The notes below the pieces were generated by a model. That model was given only the letters and a program-made list of their open reading frames with translations. It ran no database searches and had not been told where the DNA came from. Position numbers and translations under genes: made by a program. This document shows, piece after piece, positions 12,019 to 23,825 of a stretch of 64,000 nt of DNA. The stretch's first letter is position 1, and every line of letters starts with the position of its first letter. This DNA is from Epiperipatus broadwayi (taxonomy: Eukaryota > Onychophora > Udeonychophora > Euonychophora > Peripatidae), in contig JAQFVV010000031.1 in NCBI GenBank assembly GCA_028023455.1, positions 9,722,093-9,786,092 on the forward strand, read 5' to 3'.

Positions 12019-14075
12019 TTTTTTTACATTCTGTTAGGCCTTCTATTATGTACTAGAATGCACGTTAATCAAGCTATGAAGAAGAAAAATATTTCGTTCA
12101 TATTTCTAAAAATGTAGCTAGTTTCTGATTAACTCGATCCTAATAATTATTACAATTTGAATTGCTGACAGAATCAGTTTCTAATTTATAATAGAGGGTG
12201 CCAAAGTCATTAGACTCATTGATTCTGCATCAAGCACATCGTAACTTATGAAGCAAATAATTTAGAAGATCGGGAATTATGATTTCCCATAACTTCGTTT
12301 ATTTCAGAGAATATTTCTCCTGGGTTTTAATTAATAAATATTGGCAAAAGTAAATTATACATTTAAGTTTTAATAAACTAACATTAATAATGCACAATGA
12401 AGTTAATATTAAAGGTAAGTATTTTATTAATGCAAATTAAAATATTTAATGATAAATTACTAATATAATTGAAAGAACATACATGCTTATCCAGATAATA
12501 TTGATCAAATATTTAAAAGTTCTTGTCACAAATTTCTCACACTTCTACAAAATTTCTTGAATAATAAAAAATGATGATAGTCTATATGGGTGTTAGAAGT
12601 TTTATATTTAAAGTTAATTACTCTATTGGTATTATAAGCTTATAGCTAACGTTAGTTGTGAACATTCTTTTGGTCACAAATTAGAATATGAATAACCTTG
12701 CTGTTAAGCTTAGTGAGTTTACATAGATTGTTTATTACCATGCATGGTTTTTCATGAGAGATAGAATGGACTTGTGACCATTGGTTTTAAACTGTTCTTG
12801 GTCCATCCTAAAGCTAATCATAAAAGCTTTTTGCATTGATGTTTTCATGATGAACGATATCGGCAAAAACTGTGATGATGAATTATTTCAGCATAGTGGT
12901 CCTGGATCATTCATGATCAAAGACCAGCCAAAAGAAAAAACAGGCAAGATCTTGATTGCCACTATTTTCTTCATTTTATACTTGCGATCAGTTTTCAGAC
13001 TCTTGCGCATTTATTATTTTTTGTTCTTTTACAAGAATAGAAAATAATAATCTTGTACATTTTTTCTTATTTTCAGCTACAAAGTTTATTTTTTTATTAA
13101 TTACTTCCGCTCTAATTGCATTAGAAAGATTTTTTTTTATTGTAATCTTTTATCTTTGGAATTTCTTTTTCTTTGTCTGAATTATTTAATCTGTGTGTCT
13201 TTTTTATTCCTTCCAATTTAAACTTTAATTAAATAAAATAGATAAATATGAGACAAAAAATAACTTTCATTGTATGTTTTAAAAAATAAATTATACTAAC
13301 TAAAGAAAAGAAAACTAAATTGCTTTAAATTTTACTTTTCTTAGCTTTTTTAAATATTACCAAATGGCAAATATATTTTTAACATATATAAATAAATGAT
13401 ACAGTAAACAGATAAGTATTTTGTTAAAGAGAATGAGATATAAATATATAGAGAGATAAAGAAATATGTAAAATGGAATAGTGTAAATATAAATATGGAT
13501 GAGTAAATAAATATAAATAGATAAGTAGATAGAAGATAATAGTTAATGGGTATGATAAGAAAATTAATAATGATTAAATAGATAAGATTGACCAATAGAT
13601 AATTAGACTAAGGTAAATAGATATATGAATGGATGGATCAATAGATATGTAGATAGATAAGTATGTGGATGGTTAGGTGAATGTATAGAGATAATTAGAT
13701 ATAAATGGATAAAAAATATTAATGAATGAATAGACAATACTCTTATGAACTTTAATACTTTCGTTAAGACTTAATTTACTTTGACCTATATAAATGTTAT
13801 GACAACTGCAATGAATTTTATAAATTGTATTAGGAATAGATTTACTATAGACTGTTTTGAATTATGCTTTTATATTAAATGTGTAAAAAAAGATTAGAGA
13901 ATTAATTAAAAGCCAATACGCATATATATAGATGATCACATATTTAAATTTAATCTCATTTATTATGGGGCGTGTCTAATATTTAATAATATTTTTACAT
14001 ATTAAATTATAATTTGTCAATTTTTTTAGTTTGAATTATTTCTTAAAATAATATCTAACTAAAAAGGAAAAAAAA
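12019..14075. other. No gene recognised; degenerate tetranucleotide tract
   Basis: Mostly featureless AT-rich DNA. 13400-13740 is an imperfect GATA/GGAT-type microsatellite field, which explains the open frame on the opposite strand there. Confidence 0.5.
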
Positions 14076-14482
14076 ATATGTAAAAGAAAGGTTTTTTTAA
14101 TAATGTTTTTATATAAATAGCCAACAAAAAAAGTACAAACTAAAGTAATCAACAAAGTTATCCAACTCTTGTATTAATTTGCCATTCTTGGAAAATATCT
14201 GAGATCTTAAAAATTTAGACTTGTTGCATAAAACAATATTATCATTTAAATAAAAGCATTTGAGATTTTTTTTTACGTTTATGATTTATTTCAGATTTAG
14301 ACGATTTTATTTAAATGACAATATTTCTGTAATTTCCAATTATTTTATAAGTCTAGAATCTTAAGATCTTAGATATTTTTCAAGAATGGCAAATTAACAA
14401 AGAGGTCTATTACTTTATTTTGTACTCTTTAGTCAATATTTACGTAAAAGCATTATTTTAAAAAAATCTTTTTTTACATATT
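14076..14482. repeat. Long palindromic MITE-like element
   Basis: About 400 bp of near-continuous inverted repeat centred near 14275. Its outer parts pair AATATGTAAAA with TTTTACATATT. An inner block includes a GCCATTCTTGGAAAATATCT segment matched in reverse by an AGATATTTTTCAAGAATGGC segment. It shares end motifs with 8167-8369 and has no coding capacity. Confidence 0.65.
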
Positions 14483-14682
14483 ATTTAAAAATGAATTTAA
14501 ATCCAGGCCTTTCTTCCAGACCACTTTTATACTACTTAATAACTCTTCTCATAAACCAATATATAAATTCATGACTTAAATAGTAAAAAAATAAATGTAT
14601 TTTTCCTAACAATTAAATTTTAATTGTTAGCATATTTTTATTAAATATGTTTCTAATAAATTCATGATTATAATCTAAATTG

Positions 14683-15844
14683 GTGCTTTGGTATTATTTC
14701 TGCCATGATGTATTACTCCAGTGATGTTTGCTTCCAGTAATATTTATTTAAAGTGTTTATGATATCATGGCAACCAAGAATCCTGCTATAACAAATCTAA
14801 ATCAAATATACTGACTCCTTCCTTTCCATTTTAGAAGATATTGAATGGTTTAATCTGCCACAGTGACTTCTCCCCACATCGCTCACATCTTTTGTAAGTA
14901 AAACAGTTATATATTTAAAAATACACAACAGCTGTTTTGGTTTTTTTTTTCTCATGTGTCATAGCATCAGCCGGAAAGCGAACTCGCTATCCCAGGACAA
15001 CTGCTTGCAAAGCAGCTGTTGCTGACCTCTCGACCACCAATGCTCGACAGCTGTTTTGTTTTTGGTTTTTTTCTAAAACTTTATATATGTTTTTTTTTTT
15101 AAAAAAATTACAAATATTTGAAAATATAACATTAAAAACTTACAGATTTCCATTCTTGGATAAAAGTAAAATGTTATTTTAACTGTGCCCCCCCCCCCCA
15201 GCAATATAAAACAACTCTCGTTTCATTTGTAAGTAATACGGTTTTATATTTAAAAACACATTTACACTTTGTTTTAAAAAAAGTATTTAAAAATATAACA
15301 TTAATTTTCAGCTAAAACTTTGTTGCAGCTCGCCATTTAAAAAGCATTTCAGAGGTTTTTTTTCATATTTCTTTTTCCATGATGAATATAACTTTCCATT
15401 ATCAGAAATAAGTATTTTTTTTTTTGAGATTTGAAGTTTGCTATTAACACATGCTGGGTCTTATGACTGCATAAAGTGCCATAGTATGCCAAAAAGAAAG
15501 AAGGATGGCATTGATGGCATGGAAATGTCATAATAAAAATGCATAACTGATGAGTACCTGTTTTATTTACTGTTGTAATCTTTCCTTTTTCCATAATGAA
15601 TATATGTCATCATTTTTTTTTTGGATTTGAACTTCTATATTATACGTGATATGACGTATTACTCCTGGCAACATATTAGTTTAAATTTGTAATATGTTTT
15701 AAATAATGTCTTCACAGGATTTGTTGATAAATTTTATCATTAAGTTTGCCTGCACATTCCTTGGAGGCATTATTTTAAACATATAACAAACTTAGAATAA
15801 TATGTCATCGGAGTAATACATCATAGCAGAAATAATACCAAAGT
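14683..15844. repeat. Possible element bounded by a 36-bp inverted repeat
   Basis: 14683-14718 and 15810-15844 are inverted copies with a few mismatches. Between them are degenerate internal repeats (for example 14890-14930 against 15225-15265), a hairpin-forming stretch at 15660-15805, a C12 tract (15188-15199) and a later SINE insertion. No transposase is visible. Confidence 0.4.
14928..15058 (-). mobile_element. tRNA-only SINE, copy 2
   Basis: tRNA-like part 14964-15043, minus strand. The anticodon arm can fold as GCTGC-TTTGCAA-GCAGT, giving anticodon TGC (alanine-like). The A box is TGGTCGAGAGG. The same TATGACAC tail and a poly(A) follow. The 12-bp target duplication ACAGCTGTTTTG is at 14928-14939 and 15047-15058. 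Confidence 0.75.
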
Positions 15845-16184
15845 ACTCCTAAATCAATATAGTTGGAAGCAAATTGACCATTTTAAATGTAACCATTATT
15901 TTCATAATTATTAACCCTCTATTTCTATAACAAAAATTAACTTTTTCTTATTACTGGCCTTATCATATTTTTTTAAATTATTTTATTTGATAAAATGATT
16001 ACAAAACAAAACATTATCAATTTTATCAAAAGTTAAATCTAGAAATTTTAACTTGATTAATTCAAAAATATCCTGTTCAATAATAAAATTAATATCAGAA
16101 TCAGAAGCATTCATTCTATCAAAAACACTCCAATTTACCTTCTTGAATAAGAAACTAACAATGATCAACATTTTTTAAAACAGG

Positions 16185-16665
16185 TAAAACTCTCCATACA
16201 GTAGTGCCACTCAGTACCAACCAGAGTAATCAAAGGATGTCAGAAGGTTTATGCATAAAATCCCTATCTACTGTCTAATCATCCAATATCCTCAGATTAG
16301 TTTCTGGCTTATGGCCTTTGTCAGTGAGGAGCCTTGGATCTGAGAGCACTATACCTTGATCTTAGGATCTAATGCAACCCTCCGGCAACCACCTTTTATC
16401 TCCATTTAACTACAAAACTACGAGTCTTAAACCGAAAACACCTTAATGTTTTCAATCCAAGCCCATTAGCTTATATAGTCATATAAAAACTAGTCAGGGG
16501 ATATTGGATGAGTATGCACTAGATGGGGGTTTTATGCATAAGCCTTCTGGCATCTATTGATTACTCTAGCTTGCTGTGTGTGGAAATATATATAGAGTTT
16601 TGCCTGTTTTAACAAGTTACACACAAGCATAAGGTGGTGGTCATGTGATGTTTATTGGCTTAAAT
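16185..16665. mobile_element. R1 composite, decayed
   Basis: Plus-oriented R1 (about 16185-16480) is joined to an inverted R1 segment (about 16485-16660). The ribozyme at 16281-16339 (minus) is mutated to CUGACAA, with stem III ACUAAUC. The inverted part retains only the ACTAGTC side (16488-16512). A hAT element has inserted in its right portion: the bases before the hAT align with the R1 end. Confidence 0.65.
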
Positions 16666-17275
16666 CAGTGTTTCCCAACCTGTGGTACACATACCACTGG
16701 TGGTACGCGAGTTGCTGGTTAGTGGTAAACGAAAAATAATCAATAATGGCGGACATAAATAAAATTAAAAAAATTAAATCATAAAAATATCATAGAAATG
16801 TTTTTTTCCTATAATTCATAAAAATTATTTTAATTAATAATATTATACAGTAAAGTTGTTAATATGTACAGTCGATAACGATCTTTAATGTTAATGATAA
16901 AATTGAAAGTATGATTAAGAAATTAGATTTTTGGAAACAGTGTATCGAAAACAATCAACGGAAAGTATTCGAAACTCTACATATTTTTTTTTTTTGAAAA
17001 TAAGGTTAGTCTGTCTCAAGATAGAAAATATAATATAATAGCACATTTAACAGGATTAAAATTGTCTTTCATGGAATATTTTCCAAAACCAGCAAAACAC
17101 AAATGATAATTGGATTTCAAACCCCTTCTATGAAGAAAATTTAGAAAAAGCTACATCATTATCAATAAAGGATAAAGAAAATTTAATAGAATTATCATGT
17201 AACAGAACTTTACAATTCAAACGACACAATCTAATGAATTTTTGATTAAATATTAAAGAATATGAACAACTTTTT

Positions 17276-17443
17276 GAGAAAGCTCTTAAATTATTATTAC
17301 CGTTTACTAGTACGGAATTAGTAGAAAGAGTTTTTTCTTCATATATTTTTAAAAAAAATAAGTATCAAAACAGATTGAACGCATTTTTTGAGCCAAATTT
17401 CAAAAAATTATGTTCTTCGAAACAAGTACAAAGATCTCATTAA
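17276..17443 (+). pseudogene. hAT transposase C-terminal remnant inside the element
   Basis: The plus-strand frame from about 17276 to the TAA at 17441-17443 contains LLPFTSTELVERVFSS and a KY-x-NRL block, matching the C-terminal dimerisation region of SCAND3/ZBED-like hAT proteins. Upstream sequence has stops in all frames, so the gene is dead. It ends about 520 bp before the right terminal repeat, and that interval includes a local duplication. Confidence 0.65.
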
Positions 17444-17740
17444 ATTTATTTTATAAAAACATTTGATTATGATAAGAAAATATATTAATTGTTTTTTTAT
17501 AATTTTGTGTTTTTATTAAAACCATTTATTAATAAAGAAATATGACAAAATAGTAGATAAATATATATATATATATATGGTCTTCGAAACAAGTACAAAA
17601 ATCTCATTAAATTTATTTTATAAAAATATTTGATTATGATAAGAAAATATATTAATTGTTTTTTTATAATTTTGTGTTTTTATTAAAACCATTTATTAGT
17701 AAACGAAATATGACAAAATAGTATATATATATGTTACAGT
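17413..17740 (+). repeat. Tandem duplication of about 165 bp inside the hAT
   Basis: 17413-17577 and about 17578-17740 are two close copies, starting at the last codons of the transposase remnant and each ending in a TA-rich microsatellite. The duplication lies wholly inside the transposon, so it arose during or after insertion or was carried by the master copy. Confidence 0.8.
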
Positions 17741-18119
17741 GAGTTTATAATCCAACGTGACGTTTAGCCGTGTTTCAATGTAATTTGTCTCATTATGTGA
17801 TGTGAATACATACTTGGTCACCCTATAATATATATAATGCAAATAAAATAACATACTCGCAATAACAAATTTCACAAAATACAATCATTTTTATGAATTG
17901 GTACAATTTAGTGTGATATACTACCAAGTGGTATGCGAGCCAAAAAAGGTTGGGAAACGCTGGCTTAAATGATTATGTCTAACAAATAATTTTTAAGAAA
18001 CTGAAAAATGATTGATAACAATTTTCTCTAGATAGAGCACATTAAAAGAGAAAGAATTAATAAATCTTTTTTTTTTAATTTTATAAGACATCATTCATTA
18101 TACATCAAACTCAAATCAT

Positions 18120-18262
18120 CTAATAACAAAAGCAAATCATGAATAATCTTAATCTCATCTGCAGAAAAATATTTATATTTGTTTAAAACATCAAAAAAAT
18201 CATGAATAATCCTTAATCTCATCAGCAGAAAAATAATTATATTTGTTTAAAACACACAAAAA
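18120..18262. repeat. Local tandem duplication
   Basis: Two diverged copies of a unit of about 70 bp, each including ATCATGAATAAT, a TTAATCTCATC block and a TATTTGTTTAAAACA block. Confidence 0.6.
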
Positions 18263-18302
18263 AATCTAACAATTGACTGATACATATTTTCAATAACTAT
18301 AA

Positions 18303-19221
18303 TAGCATTTCTCAACCTTTGGGTCACGACCCAATATTGGGTCATATTAAATTTTTAATGGGTAGTGAATGTGCACTAAGAAATAAAAACAAATATCTGA
18401 TAGCAAATATCTTTTTACATTTTAAGAAATATTAGTATTAATAAAAAAAATTAGTAAGTAATACAATATTTATGCTTTGTGTAGTTTTCTCAAATTCAAT
18501 TGTAAATTTGAGCTTAAATAATCATAATATTAAGATTCGCGATTATTTTCAAAATGTAATTGTTCAAAAAATGCAACTAGCATTGGTGGTCGAGAGGTCA
18601 GCGCGACTGCCTTGCACTTGCAGGCAGTTGCCCGGGTTGCGAGTTCGCGTCCCGGCCGATGCTATGACACTTAAAAAAAAAAAAATGCAACTAAAATTAA
18701 TGCAGTCAAAGCGTCAACCGGAGCCAGTGGTGGAAAATTACCGCAATATATACTTTAAATATGTTTGTAATAAATATACTTTAAAATTAATAAATTAATT
18801 TATAACATTTTAATAGCAAATTTTATTTAAATATGTTACTGCTGCAGTTTTACACATTTTTTACAGTAACTTCAAACAATATTGAAATCGAACTGATACA
18901 TCAAAGTAGACTATTTTTTAAATTTTTCACTCATAATTTAAACAAAATTCTGTATAATTTATTTTTGTAATTTTTGTTTGTATTTCGTATATAAAAAAAA
19001 CCTTATGTGAAAACACTTTTTTTTGGTAATTAATAAAATGTGTTAAGCTTTTAAATTAAAAATATGTAGTTAAACTTTAACTCAACTTTTAAACTTACAA
19101 ATTATTTGTTCATTATAAATATTATCAAATTGATCCGAATATATATAGTACAGTGCTGATGTAATATCTCTTTTATTTTATATAATTATTGGGTCGAATG
19201 CAAAAAGGTTAAGAAACGCTG
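18303..19221. mobile_element. Non-autonomous hAT-like element with nested SINE
   Basis: The left end TAGCATTTCTCAACCTTT and the right end AAAGGTTAAGAAACGCTG are hAT-type terminal repeats, extended by a GGGTC / GGGTCGA inner match. Flanking 8-mers (18295-18302 AACTATAA and 19222-19229 ATCTAGAT) agree at 5 of 8 positions, so the target duplication is decayed. No transposase frame. A tRNA-only SINE lies inside and is therefore younger. Confidence 0.7.
18566..18693 (+). mobile_element. tRNA-only SINE, copy 3 (nested in hAT-like element)
   Basis: tRNA-like part 18580-18662: acceptor GCATTGG/CCGATGC, A box TGGTCGAGAGG, a GCGAGTTCGCG hairpin where the T arm should be, then TATGACACTT and A13. The 14-bp duplication AAAAAATGCAACTA flanks it (18566-18579 and 18680-18693). 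This is the cleanest copy and defines the whole element as about 95 bp. Confidence 0.8.
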
Positions 19222-19229
19222 ATCTAGAT

Positions 19230-20102
19230 TACCAAAACAAAATCATCCTCTTAAACAAAGGCCTCAAAAGAAGATACACAAAATTGATCTCAATTTATAT
19301 AATTCTTAAAAAACCTAAAAAAATTTGAAATTTTATCAAAAAATACTCCCTGTGCGATCAAAAATACATCTTAAAGGAAAATTGCCTTCGTGAAATTTTA
19401 TATTAGAAAAAACCTTAGGAACCAAATAATCTCTAGGATGACAAAGTTTTGTCAATTTTTTTTCTGTAATTTTCAAATTTCAACTTAGATTTTGATTTCT
19501 TATCAGGATCAGAGTTTAAAATAAAAAAACTCCCATTATTTAAGTCTAAAGTAATTTTATTTTTAAAATCATTATTATTTCACAATGCAAAAGGGCAACG
19601 TTTGGCTGCTTTTAATAAGGTAACATTGTTGACCGTCATATTTTTTTAAGATCTATGTGCTTTGAATATTTATTCAAAATTATCTGTAGAGACATTTTGT
19701 TATTATCACGAATATTTTTGCAACATTCAATAATAGAAATAATGTCAATTACCACATTCCTATTGCTAAAAGAAACAAAAGAAGGGCCTTTATTTTGAAA
19801 CGCTAAATCAGAATTATCTAAAACAAATTTAAAACAGATGATATATCAGTTCTTTTATTAGAACACCCTATACTTAAATTTTTTTTCCTACACTTTTTTA
19901 ATAACAATTAAACTTAATAATATATTTTCTTTATTATAAACAAACTGACATTTTATTCTAGACCACGTTAAGTATTTAAAATAGAATAATTAAATTTATT
20001 TTTAATTTTTTTTTTTGAAGTATTATAACTATCTTTTTTGTTGCATTTACAAATCCATGTAATATTAATATTATCTGGGTTCTTTATTTGATTCTTTTTT
20101 TA
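19230..20102. other. No gene recognised
   Basis: AT-rich DNA with no supported gene or repeat. Confidence 0.45.
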
Positions 20103-20105
20103 GAA

Positions 20106-20146
20106 CCTCATATGACAGTTTCAATTAATCTTTTCAGAACAGGAAA
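20106..20146 (-). ncRNA. Hammerhead relic, left arm
   Basis: Minus strand: CUGAAAA (20137-20131), a weak stem II, then GAAACUGUC (20122-20114). The CUGANGA box has one substitution, while GAAAC-U-GUC is intact. Confidence 0.45.
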
Positions 20147-20289
20147 CTTTTATGTACTTTGAGTGTTTAAATGCCATTTCACTGATCAACATGGAAACCG
20201 AAGCTTCTCTCTCAACTACCCACTAACAGAATGATACACATTTGAACACTCGAAGTACATATTTCAAAATTCAAAGTCTGCAGCATAAA

Positions 20290-20341
20290 TCTCCTGTTCT
20301 GAAGAAGGTTGCTGGGGCAATCAAAACTGTCATTAGGGTTG
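20290..20341 (+). ncRNA. Hammerhead-like motif, right arm
   Basis: Plus strand: CUGAAGA (20299-20305), a 6-bp stem II GGUUGC/GCAAUC with a UGGG loop, then AAAACUGUC ending at 20331 (G12 mutated to A). Stem I ATTAGGG pairs with the TCCTGTT side with one mismatch. Combining the two arms gives a complete ancestral hammerhead. Confidence 0.55.
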
Positions 20342-20402
20342 TAAAAAAAAGCATTGCAAATGTAATAAATAACATAAATGATATTATTATATATTCTATC
20401 AA

Positions 20403-20700
20403 TTAAATTAGATAAACATCACATGATCACCATCTCTCATGCTAGCACATTATTATTAAACAGGCAAAACTCTCCATATAGTAGTGCCATCATGTGCCAA
20501 CTAGAGTAATCAATGGATGCCAGAAAGCTTGTGCATAAAATCCTCATCCACTGGCTGCTGAATGCCACAAGCTAGAAACTAGTCTGGGGATATTGGATGA
20601 GTAGATATTATGCACAAGCCTTCTGGCATCCATTGATTACTCTGGTTTGCACAGGTGGCACTACTGTATGGAGAGTTTTGCCTGTTTAAATTAGATAAAC
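20403..20700. mobile_element. R1 composite with 15-bp target duplication
   Basis: A plus-oriented R1 start (about 20418-20560) is joined to an inverted R1 (about 20560-20685). The 15-mer TTAAATTAGATAAAC is at both ends (20403-20417 and 20686-20700). The ribozyme at about 20553-20605 (plus) keeps GAAACUAGUC, but the CUGAUGA box is broken (CUGCUGA). Confidence 0.8.
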
Positions 20701-20841
20701 TAAACATTTTTCACTAATAAATATATAAAAACTTAAACTTTGAAACAAAATCACATGTAGGAAAGTAAAACAATTTTGTATCTAACCTAACAATATAAGA
20801 TTTAAGGGAAATATTTGACTTGAACCTTTAAAGATCCTATG

Positions 20842-23760
20842 TGTAAGCGTGAACCCCTCTTACTACCCCGAGATTACGGGCTTCGAAACAACATGACATA
20901 GCGTAAGGCTTTATTTATTTTCTTACATCGACAGTTATTCACGATCCACATAAGGGGGCGCCAGATACGATTATTTAAGTTGATTTTAACTACTCGCATC
21001 ACCTTACATCATGTCAAAACGATTTCGAAGTCTAATCCCACCCACTAGCTCAAAACTCCCAGCATGGACCAATAAGGTGTCTCAAGGTTGTTACATGATT
21101 GTTTCTCGAATGACTCCTCCCGGAGAAGACGCATTGTCCGCTAATTAAAATCAGCAAGGTTTNNNNNNNNNNNNNNNNNNNNNNNNNNNNNNNNNNNNNN
21201 NNNNNNNNNNNNNNNNNNNNNNNNNNNNNNNNNNNNNNNNNNNNNNNNNNNNNNNNNNNNNNNNNNNNNNNNNNNNNNNNNNNNNNNNNNNNNNNNNNNN
21301 NNNNNNNNNNNNNNNNNNNNNNNNNNNNNNNNNNNNNNNNNNNNNNNNNNNNNNNNNNNNNNNNNNNNNNNNNNNNNNNNNNNNNNNNNNNNNNNNNNNN
21401 NNNNNNNNNNNNNNNNNNNNNNNNNNNNNNNNNNNNNNNNNNNNNNNNNNNNNNNNNNNNNNNNNNNNNNNNNNNNNNNNNNNNNNNNNNNNNNNNNNNN
21501 NNNNNNNNNNNNNNNNNNNNNNNNNNNNNNNNNNNNNNNNNNNNNNNNNNNNNNNNNNNNNNNNNNNNNNNNNNNNNNNNNNNNNNNNNNNNNNNNNNNN
21601 NNNNNNNNNNNNNNNNNNNNNNNNNNNNNNNNNNNNNNNNNNNNNNNNNNNNNNNNNNNNNNTTACGGGCTTCGAAACAAACATGACATAGCGTAAGGCT
21701 TTATTTATTTTCTTACATCGACAGTTATTCACGATCCACATAAGGGGGCGCCAGATACGATTATTTAAGTTGATTTTAACTACTCGCATCACCTTACATC
21801 ATGTCAAAACGATTTCGAAGTCTAATCCCACCCACTAGCTCAAAACTCCCAGCATGGACCAATAAGGTGTCTCAAGGTTGTTACATGATTGTTTCTAAAA
21901 TGACTCCTCCCGGAGAAGACGCATTGTCCGCTAATTAAAATCAGCAAGGTTTTCTACTAAGTCGATCACGGCATAAAGATCGTTTATTGGTTATCACTGA
22001 CCTATGAGGTTGTTCGCTTACGCCCCGAACACAAGGCTTACAAGTTCATCCCCCCGCTTTATTGTATATAACATAATTTATTGACGTTTATTTTGATTAT
22101 AGACCCGCCCGCTCTTAAATCTATCTTAACTAAGGTGAAATAAGAAACATCGTGACTTACGGCACGATGGTGACATAATTAATAAAATAACTAAATGAAA
22201 ATTAAAATTAACTAAATCTACTTCAAAGATAAGTTATCAAAGAATAAATAACTACGGTTTTGATTGTGTGTGAAAAGATTTGAGATATGCTCGACTTGAT
22301 TAGATATTGAACAAGTTTATTAAATATGAAAAGAAACATTATTAATTTATTTATTACAAACATTATTAATTGATTTATTACCAAAACATTATTAATTGAT
22401 TTATTACACACGCGCACATACATTCACGCCCACAGAGAACCATAAGTATTCATAACACAATTTGAATAACGAGAAAGTTCCTTTCTATTTGATAAATATA
22501 TAATCTTTCCTTAGCTTCACTTAAGTTCAAAGTTCATGTTTACAAAGTTCAGTAACAAAGATAAACTATCATGACGAGGAAAGTCTTAAGATTTATTTGA
22601 GTAAATTTATGTTGGTTAATTACGAGATTGCCTTACGAGTTTATTAATTGAGTGAGTGAACAGAATAAAAAAACATATTTACCTAGGATTTGTCTTGGTT
22701 GCAACGAAGGTCGATTGGTCTGGACGAGTTTGGGTGTTTCACGGAACATTTCTTTTATTAGGAGCATTCACTTAACACGACGATGTTATCAGAATTTCAT
22801 AGCTTCGGAGATATTTCAGTAGCGGAGCGCCGATCAGTCACTGAAGGGTTTATTAGCCCCTCATGACAGTCGACGCTCTTGGTATTAATTTCATGATGAT
22901 CATTTTAAATATTGAGGAATAACCAAGCTAATTCAGAACAATTCTAATTTTAAATAAAAGCATAAGCATCGGAATAAATGAGCAGGTGGTAATTCAGCGT
23001 ACTGAGAATTGGAAAATAAAAAAACAATAATGAAAATGTATTAATCGAAATGAATCGAATCGAACTGAATCCAAACAATTCTTTCCAAAATTCTTTCCAA
23101 AAATTAATCATTGAATAGGTTTTGACTAGTATTTATAAAGGTTGATCCATATCTTGGGATCCAATCTACCCCCATAGTTCCCTGTTCTTGGAGTTGTCGT
23201 TCAGGTCCGCGTTTGAGGTACCTGCTCACTCACTCTTTGTGCTAAAGGCAATATTTATTTTGGGACAATCTCATTTTGCAATCTCACTCAACCAACCTTA
23301 TTCCTTCACACCTCGAAGGCATGCGTGTGTGCGTGTGTTTTACTAGAACAATACAAGTTATTTTATATTTAGAAGTCGAGCATTTATCTTTTCCTCAAAT
23401 CTTTTCTATAAGTTTTATTCTAGTTAAAATTATATTTCTAAAATAAACATTTTCTAATTCCCCGTGGTGATTTTGATTGATAATTATTTTTATTATTTTA
23501 GGAGTGCGTATTATATTTTATTATTTAGGAAAGCAAATTATTTTTTGTTATTATTTTTATTATCTAAAGGCTTTAATCATTTAATTAGACGTTTTACCGT
23601 CTGCATTTTATCAATGTGTTTTATAAAATGTATTTATGAGAGAAAGAAAACTATTACTACTTACGAAATAAAGTTACGAGTGTTTTATGTTGCTTGCTGG
23701 TGTGTGTGTGTTTATCGATGTATCCTAGATTTAAGATTGATGTAACGCTGTCTCGTTACA
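20842..23760 (-). repeat. 3' LTR with assembly gap
   Basis: Begins TGTAAGCGTGA on the plus strand and ends CTCGTTACA. Its apparent 2919 bp includes a 500-N gap and about 290 bp of false duplication. Removing those leaves 2129 bp, exactly the length of the other LTR. An AT-rich body has no gene; short frames inside occur identically in the other LTR. Confidence 0.9.
21163..21662. other. Assembly gap of exactly 500 N
   Basis: The 289 bp before the gap (20874-21162) repeat as the 290 bp after it (21663-21952), so the gap is a redundant junction of unknown size rather than missing sequence. The predicted protein spanning it is meaningless. Confidence 0.95.
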
Positions 23761-23780
23761 TATCTCCCCGCCCGGTGTAG
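23761..23780 (-). promoter_or_regulatory. Polypurine tract next to the 3' LTR
   Basis: On the minus strand a GGGCGGGGAGA run sits a few bases before the LTR start TGTAACGAGACAG, where plus-strand DNA synthesis is primed in LTR elements. Confidence 0.7.
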
Positions 23781-23825
23781 AGTAAAATCCGATGCTGCGG
23801 GTTTTAGCTCGGTGAAGGAGCGAAA

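Larger units (their letters stand above)
16666..17962 (+). mobile_element. hAT DNA transposon remnant with 8-bp target duplication
   Basis: The left end is CAGTGTTTCCCAACC and the right end is GGTTGGGAAACGCTG, the usual hAT terminal repeats. The inner ends also match as TGGTACGCGAG and its complement. The 8-bp target duplication GCTTAAAT is at 16658-16665 and 17963-17970, the length expected for hAT. At 1297 bp the element is too short for a full transposase, and only the C-terminal coding end survives. Confidence 0.85.
20103..20345. mobile_element. Foldback with paired hammerhead relics (second family)
   Basis: Left arm about 20103-20185 and right arm about 20250-20342 are inverted copies. 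Each outer part carries a hammerhead-like block pointing outward. It is unrelated to R1 in sequence outside the catalytic motif, and is probably two truncated copies of another Penelope-like or retrozyme family. Confidence 0.55.

Noticed and set aside
13350-13595. An 81-codon Ile/Tyr/Phe-rich frame
   Set aside because: Antisense translation of a degenerate GATA-type microsatellite.
21151-21792. A 213-codon frame across the N gap
   Set aside because: Almost entirely unknown residues; a product of the gap.
22223-22423. Frames inside the Ty3-type LTRs (also 28514-28714, 23464-23745, 29754-30035)
   Set aside because: Identical in both LTRs simply because the LTRs are identical; low-complexity, no motif.
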